DNA from: Mongoliitalea lutea
Lineage (GTDB): Bacteria; Bacteroidota; Bacteroidia; Cytophagales; Cyclobacteriaceae
Assembly (NCBI RefSeq): GCF_014652135.1
Contig: NZ_BMYF01000024.1
Coordinates: forward strand, 8,380 to 72,379
Length of the DNA stretch: 64,000 bases
Direction: 5' to 3'
A program made the translations under genes and the position numbers. Numbering within the stretch: the stretch's first letter is position 1; each line of letters begins with the position of its first letter. Under the pieces are notes generated by a model that searched no databases, was not told the origin of the DNA, and saw nothing but the letters and a program-made list of their open reading frames with translations. Positions 61,199-64,000 of this stretch are shown here, piece after piece.

Positions 61199-62389
61199 TA
61201 CATTCTCCTTTTGAAATAATGCTGGAATAGTCATCAAGAGGATTTTAATGTCCATCCATAAGCTAAATTTATCTGCGTACTCGTTATCTAAACCAATACG
61301 CTCTTCTTCTGACATTGGTCCTCCTTTGCCACGCTTAGTTACTTGCCAAAGCCCAGTAATGCCAGCAGGAGCAAGAAAGCGTTTAGAAAATTGATCGGTA
61401 GTTAGCTTTTCTGCTTCATATATCGGTAGCGGTCTATTACCAACAATAGACATATCCCCCTTCAGTACATTAATCAGTTGAGGCAATTCGTCAATACTTG
61501 AATTACGAAGGAATTTCCCTAATTTGGTGATCCTTGGATCATCCGTCAATTTGAAGAAGGCTGCATCGCCATCTTTTTTCATTAATTTAAAAGTTAGTTC
61601 GCATACCTGTTCCCCATTTTCATTGTATAGCAAACTTTCGCAAGGCTGATCATATTTTTCGCAGGTATCACAACGTACAAATACTGGCTTTTCTTCTAAA
61701 GTATCATCATTTGCCTTAGTTGCATATTGATTTAAATGGCTAAGATCCTTGAGCTTTTTATCTGCGTCAGGTACCATTGATCTAAACTTGTAAAATTCAA
61801 TGATATCCCATCCAGTACCTACTCGCTTTGATTTGTAGAAAATCGGACCTTTAGATTCCAATCGAATGGCCAAAGCAACTAACAATAGGATAGGAGAGAT
61901 CAGTAAAATAATGGTACCCGATACCAATACATCAAATGCTCTTTTCCAAAGTGGTGTTTTGTATTTGGTAAAGACTACTTCATTACTTTTATCTTTATCC
62001 AAAAAACCTCTTAGTGGCGGATTATCCAGTACTTTTTGGATGGATTCATGGATGGTTTCCTTAATTAAATCCTTGGTGAGGAACAAACCGCTAATGCCTT
62101 CTTTCATAGCGAGTTTTCTGTCCTCTGCATCAACAGTGTCAGCAACCGCCATTAATATATAACCGTCTCTAAATGAATAAGGCTTAACTTTTCGAACATA
62201 ATCTAGAAACTCAGCATTCTTTAATGCTCCGAAAAATACGACCGCATCAAAATCTGATTTTTTTTTGGCTTGCGCTACGAATGCAAAAATATCCTCGACA
62301 ATTTCCAAGTCAAATGCCTTCTCCAGATTAGACTTGGAATTTTTATTGAGGGCATATCCCGGTTTGATGAAGACCAGTTTCTTTTTCAT
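61196..62389 (-). CDS. Initiating sugar transferase with N-terminal pseudo-receiver
   Basis: A 397-residue polyprenyl-phosphate sugar-1-phosphate transferase. N-terminal 130 residues have the alpha/beta pattern of a receiver (LVFIKPGYALN, DAVVFFGALKNAEF, GISGLFLTKD), but the phosphoacceptor Asp position is occupied by FFG. A single helix follows (VLVSGTIILLISPILLLVAL), then the catalytic domain with KSKRVGTGWDIIEFYKFRSM, a four-Cys insertion (CDTC, C in YDQPC, C in EQVCEL) and the final DDPRITKLGKFLRNSSIDEL and GNRPLPIYEAE. It starts the lipid-linked repeat unit. It follows a receiver gene whose end overlaps its start by 4 bases. Confidence 0.92.
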   Translation of the reverse strand: MKKKLVFIKPGYALNKNSKSNLEKAFDLEIVEDIFAFVAQAKKKSDFDAVVFFGALKNAEFLDYVRKVKPYSFRDGYILMAVADTVDAEDRKLAMKEGISGLFLTKDLIKETIHESIQKVLDNPPLRGFLDKDKSNEVVFTKYKTPLWKRAFDVLVSGTIILLISPILLLVALAIRLESKGPIFYKSKRVGTGWDIIEFYKFRSMVPDADKKLKDLSHLNQYATKANDDTLEEKPVFVRCDTCEKYDQPCESLLYNENGEQVCELTFKLMKKDGDAAFFKLTDDPRITKLGKFLRNSSIDELPQLINVLKGDMSIVGNRPLPIYEAEKLTTDQFSKRFLAPAGITGLWQVTKRGKGGPMSEEERIGLDNEYADKFSLWMDIKILLMTIPALFQKENV

Positions 62390-62775
62390 TGCTTATCGAA
62401 ATTGTATCGGTTAAAAAACCGATTAACGCGGATGGTCAACTCAGCAGGATTGAAGGGTTTGATCAGGAAATCATCTGCACCTACCTGAAAGGCTTCAATT
62501 CGGGAATTGACAGCTTCCTCGCCTGATAGGACTACTAATGGCACTTTATCGAAGTAATTAAACTTGCGGACTTCTTTAATAAACTCAATGCCATTCATCT
62601 CGGGCATATTCAAATCTAGCACTACTGCATCAGGAATATTTCCTTCCATGATCCAGGCGAGTGCTTCTTTTCCGTTGTGTTTGATATCTACAGTAAAATC
62701 ATTCTCAAGCTTACTTTTTAGTAATATTCCCATGACTGGTTGATCGTCGATGAGTAAGATATGTTTTTTAGACAT
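62386..62775 (-). CDS. Single-domain response regulator
   Basis: A 129-residue receiver. Seen: ILLIDDQPVMGILL, VVLDLNMPEMNGIEF (phosphoacceptor Asp in DLNMP), LVVLSGEEAVNSR, and DDFLIKPFNPAEL with the conserved Lys. There is no output domain. It overlaps the sugar transferase gene by 4 bases, which couples a phospho-signal to polysaccharide start. The partner kinase could be the hybrid kinase 138 bases upstream. Confidence 0.94.
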   Translation of the reverse strand: MSKKHILLIDDQPVMGILLKSKLENDFTVDIKHNGKEALAWIMEGNIPDAVVLDLNMPEMNGIEFIKEVRKFNYFDKVPLVVLSGEEAVNSRIEAFQVGADDFLIKPFNPAELTIRVNRFFNRYNFDKQ

Positions 62776-62913
62776 AGTAAATTGTATTTCAAGGATGAAG
62801 TATAAACAATCGGTAAATTTTTATCAATATTAGGTAAATATCGCAAATTAAATGTCAAAACAGTAATTTTTAAGTTAGTAAATGCAAGTGTTTTTCTACC
62901 TTGTTCATGAGTA

Positions 62914-64000
62914 TCAATGTTGCGTGATTTCTTCTTCAATTATAGGTCTCAATTCTTGCCAAGTTTGCTCTACCTCTCGGATAAATGTGGTAAGTTCACC
63001 TTCACTGAGCTCTTGGATATGATTTTCAATTTTTCGTACTAACAGGTGCATTCGTGTGAAGTGCATAGACTGAGCACTTCCTTTAATCCCATGCGCCACT
63101 GATTTGATCTCTTTCCTATCTTTGTTTTCAAATGCTGAAAGTAACATGTTTACCTGACGGTCAAAGTCTAAAGATGCCTCCAGTAATGTCTTGTAAAGGG
63201 CCATATCATGTCCAACAAGTGCGAGCAATTCCTCTTTTTCGAATAGAGGACTTGTTTGTTCCTTACCAGGAGTTGCCGCTACTTGAATAGATGCAATTGA
63301 CGTGTCTGCTTGATCCAAAGCCAGCAGGTACTTTTCAATTACTTTAATTAGGATATCTGATTGAACAGGCTTTGTCAAGAACTCATCCATGCCTGCATTT
63401 ATGCAGTTTTGCTGTTCTTCCTTTAAGGCGCCAGCAGTAACAGCTATAATTGGTGTTCGTTTTCCACTATTTAACTCATGTTGTCTGATTGCTTTGGTAG
63501 CTGTTATACCATCCATCTTTGGCATTTGTACGTCCATGAAAATCAGATCAATGGATTGGGTTTTGTAGGTTTTGAAGGCAATCTCTCCATTTTTGCATTC
63601 AAAAATCCGAGCCTGGGGAAGCTGTTGGAGGATCAATGTTTTGATCAGCAACATATTCATTTCAATGTCTTCTGCAATCAAAATATTGAAAGAGCTCTCT
63701 GGTTGAGAGGCGATAGTGTCTGACTCTTGTTGCTCCTGAAATTCTTGTACAATTACTTTGTTTTTTATATTGACTAAGAAGCTGAATAGCTCATCTGATT
63801 TGACAGGCTTCAGAATCCCAAAGGAGATATCAAACTTTTTATAGAATTTCCTAAGCAGCTCGGTGTCCGTGGATGAGTGAAGAAGAATCAATTTCAATCG
63901 CTCTTTATCAAGGTCAAGTTCATTTCGGATATTCATAATTACTTCTATCCCGTCAACCTCAGGCATATGATAGTCGATAATTCCTAAATCGATACTTGGG
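62914..64000 (-). CDS. Hybrid sensor kinase, C-terminal part (REC-REC-Hpt), cut by window end
   Basis: The 3' part of a large gene that continues past the window: the frame remains open to base 64000 and the visible first residues (IDYHMPEVDG) lie in the middle of a receiver domain. Visible are the end of a first receiver (to about ILKPVKSDE), a second receiver (LIAEDIEMNMLL, LIFMDVQMPKMDGI, ITVTAG-type switch, LTKPVQS) and a C-terminal Hpt domain with SVAHGIKGSAQSM (phosphotransfer His). This is the usual tail of a hybrid kinase with phosphorelay. It lies upstream of the receiver and sugar transferase genes and may be their signalling partner. Confidence 0.9.
   Translation of the reverse strand, partial: PSIDLGIIDYHMPEVDGIEVIMNIRNELDLDKERLKLILLHSSTDTELLRKFYKKFDISFGILKPVKSDELFSFLVNIKNKVIVQEFQEQQESDTIASQPESSFNILIAEDIEMNMLLIKTLILQQLPQARIFECKNGEIAFKTYKTQSIDLIFMDVQMPKMDGITATKAIRQHELNSGKRTPIIAVTAGALKEEQQNCINAGMDEFLTKPVQSDILIKVIEKYLLALDQADTSIASIQVAATPGKEQTSPLFEKEELLALVGHDMALYKTLLEASLDFDRQVNMLLSAFENKDRKEIKSVAHGIKGSAQSMHFTRMHLLVRKIENHIQELSEGELTTFIREVEQTWQELRPIIEEEITQH

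Noticed and set aside
62718-62939. 73-codon minus-strand frame between the receiver and hybrid kinase genes
   Set aside because: It overlaps the start of the receiver gene in another frame and the kinase end, with no family or signal.

Overview
The window comes from a member of the Bacteroidota, most likely a Cyclobacteriaceae-like marine or aquatic member of the order Cytophagales. The evidence is a SusC/SusD pair, a type IX secretion (T9SS) C-terminal sorting domain, a LruC-domain lipoprotein, menaquinone synthesis (MenA), AT-rich DNA, and promoter elements of the Bacteroidota form TTG-N19/20-TAnnTTTG. No rRNA, tRNA, insertion sequence, phage or CRISPR array was found. The genus is inference.

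Left end (1-4.6 kb): a non-coding stretch with many short palindromes is followed by a tight five-gene minus-strand operon for arsenosugar biosynthesis (DUF6134 protein, double VOC-domain protein, radical-SAM enzyme ArsS, two glycosyltransferases of the TIGR04282 and TIGR04283 type). Transcribed divergently from it (4.8-11.7 kb) is a four-gene operon: SusC porin, SusD lipoprotein, sodium:solute symporter and an odd metallophosphoesterase-like protein. Together they form a candidate arsenic-metabolite synthesis and transport locus and are the most interesting accessory region here.

Middle (11.9-35.8 kb): mainly housekeeping genes. These are SGNH hydrolase, SUI1-like factor, universal stress protein, MenA, a lipoprotein glutathione peroxidase, ArgS, arginase, an exported methyltransferase, an Omp85-type barrel, PdxA, RsmA, MgtE, a SerA-like dehydrogenase, GreA (with a terminator-like hairpin in its leader), a HIT protein, PEP carboxylase, membrane pyrophosphatase, a NamZ-like muramidase, an FtsX/LolE-like permease, a dolichol-phosphate-mannose-synthase-like enzyme, an ATP-grasp protein and a TPR lipoprotein.

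35.9-41.3 kb: a two-gene unit encodes a membrane-anchored small protein and a lipoprotein that appears to be two tandem truncated-globin domains. A three-gene signalling operon follows (CHASE-PAS histidine kinase, REC-PAS protein with only the phosphoacceptor helix domain, single receiver).

41.5-64 kb: an exopolysaccharide locus. It has sugar-nucleotide genes (Gfo/Idh/MocA oxidoreductase, mannose-1-phosphate guanylyltransferase, RfbD), an orphan LytTR regulator, a LruC lipoprotein and a ten-gene minus-strand operon for a Wzx/Wzy-type system. That operon holds a half-size TolC protein, a Wzz/GumC-like chain-length protein with a degenerate kinase domain, Wzy, Wzx, four glycosyltransferases, an acetyltransferase and a secreted beta-helix protein. 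A further glycosyltransferase, the initiating sugar transferase with an N-terminal pseudo-receiver, a single receiver and the 3' part of a hybrid sensor kinase (cut by the window end) complete it.
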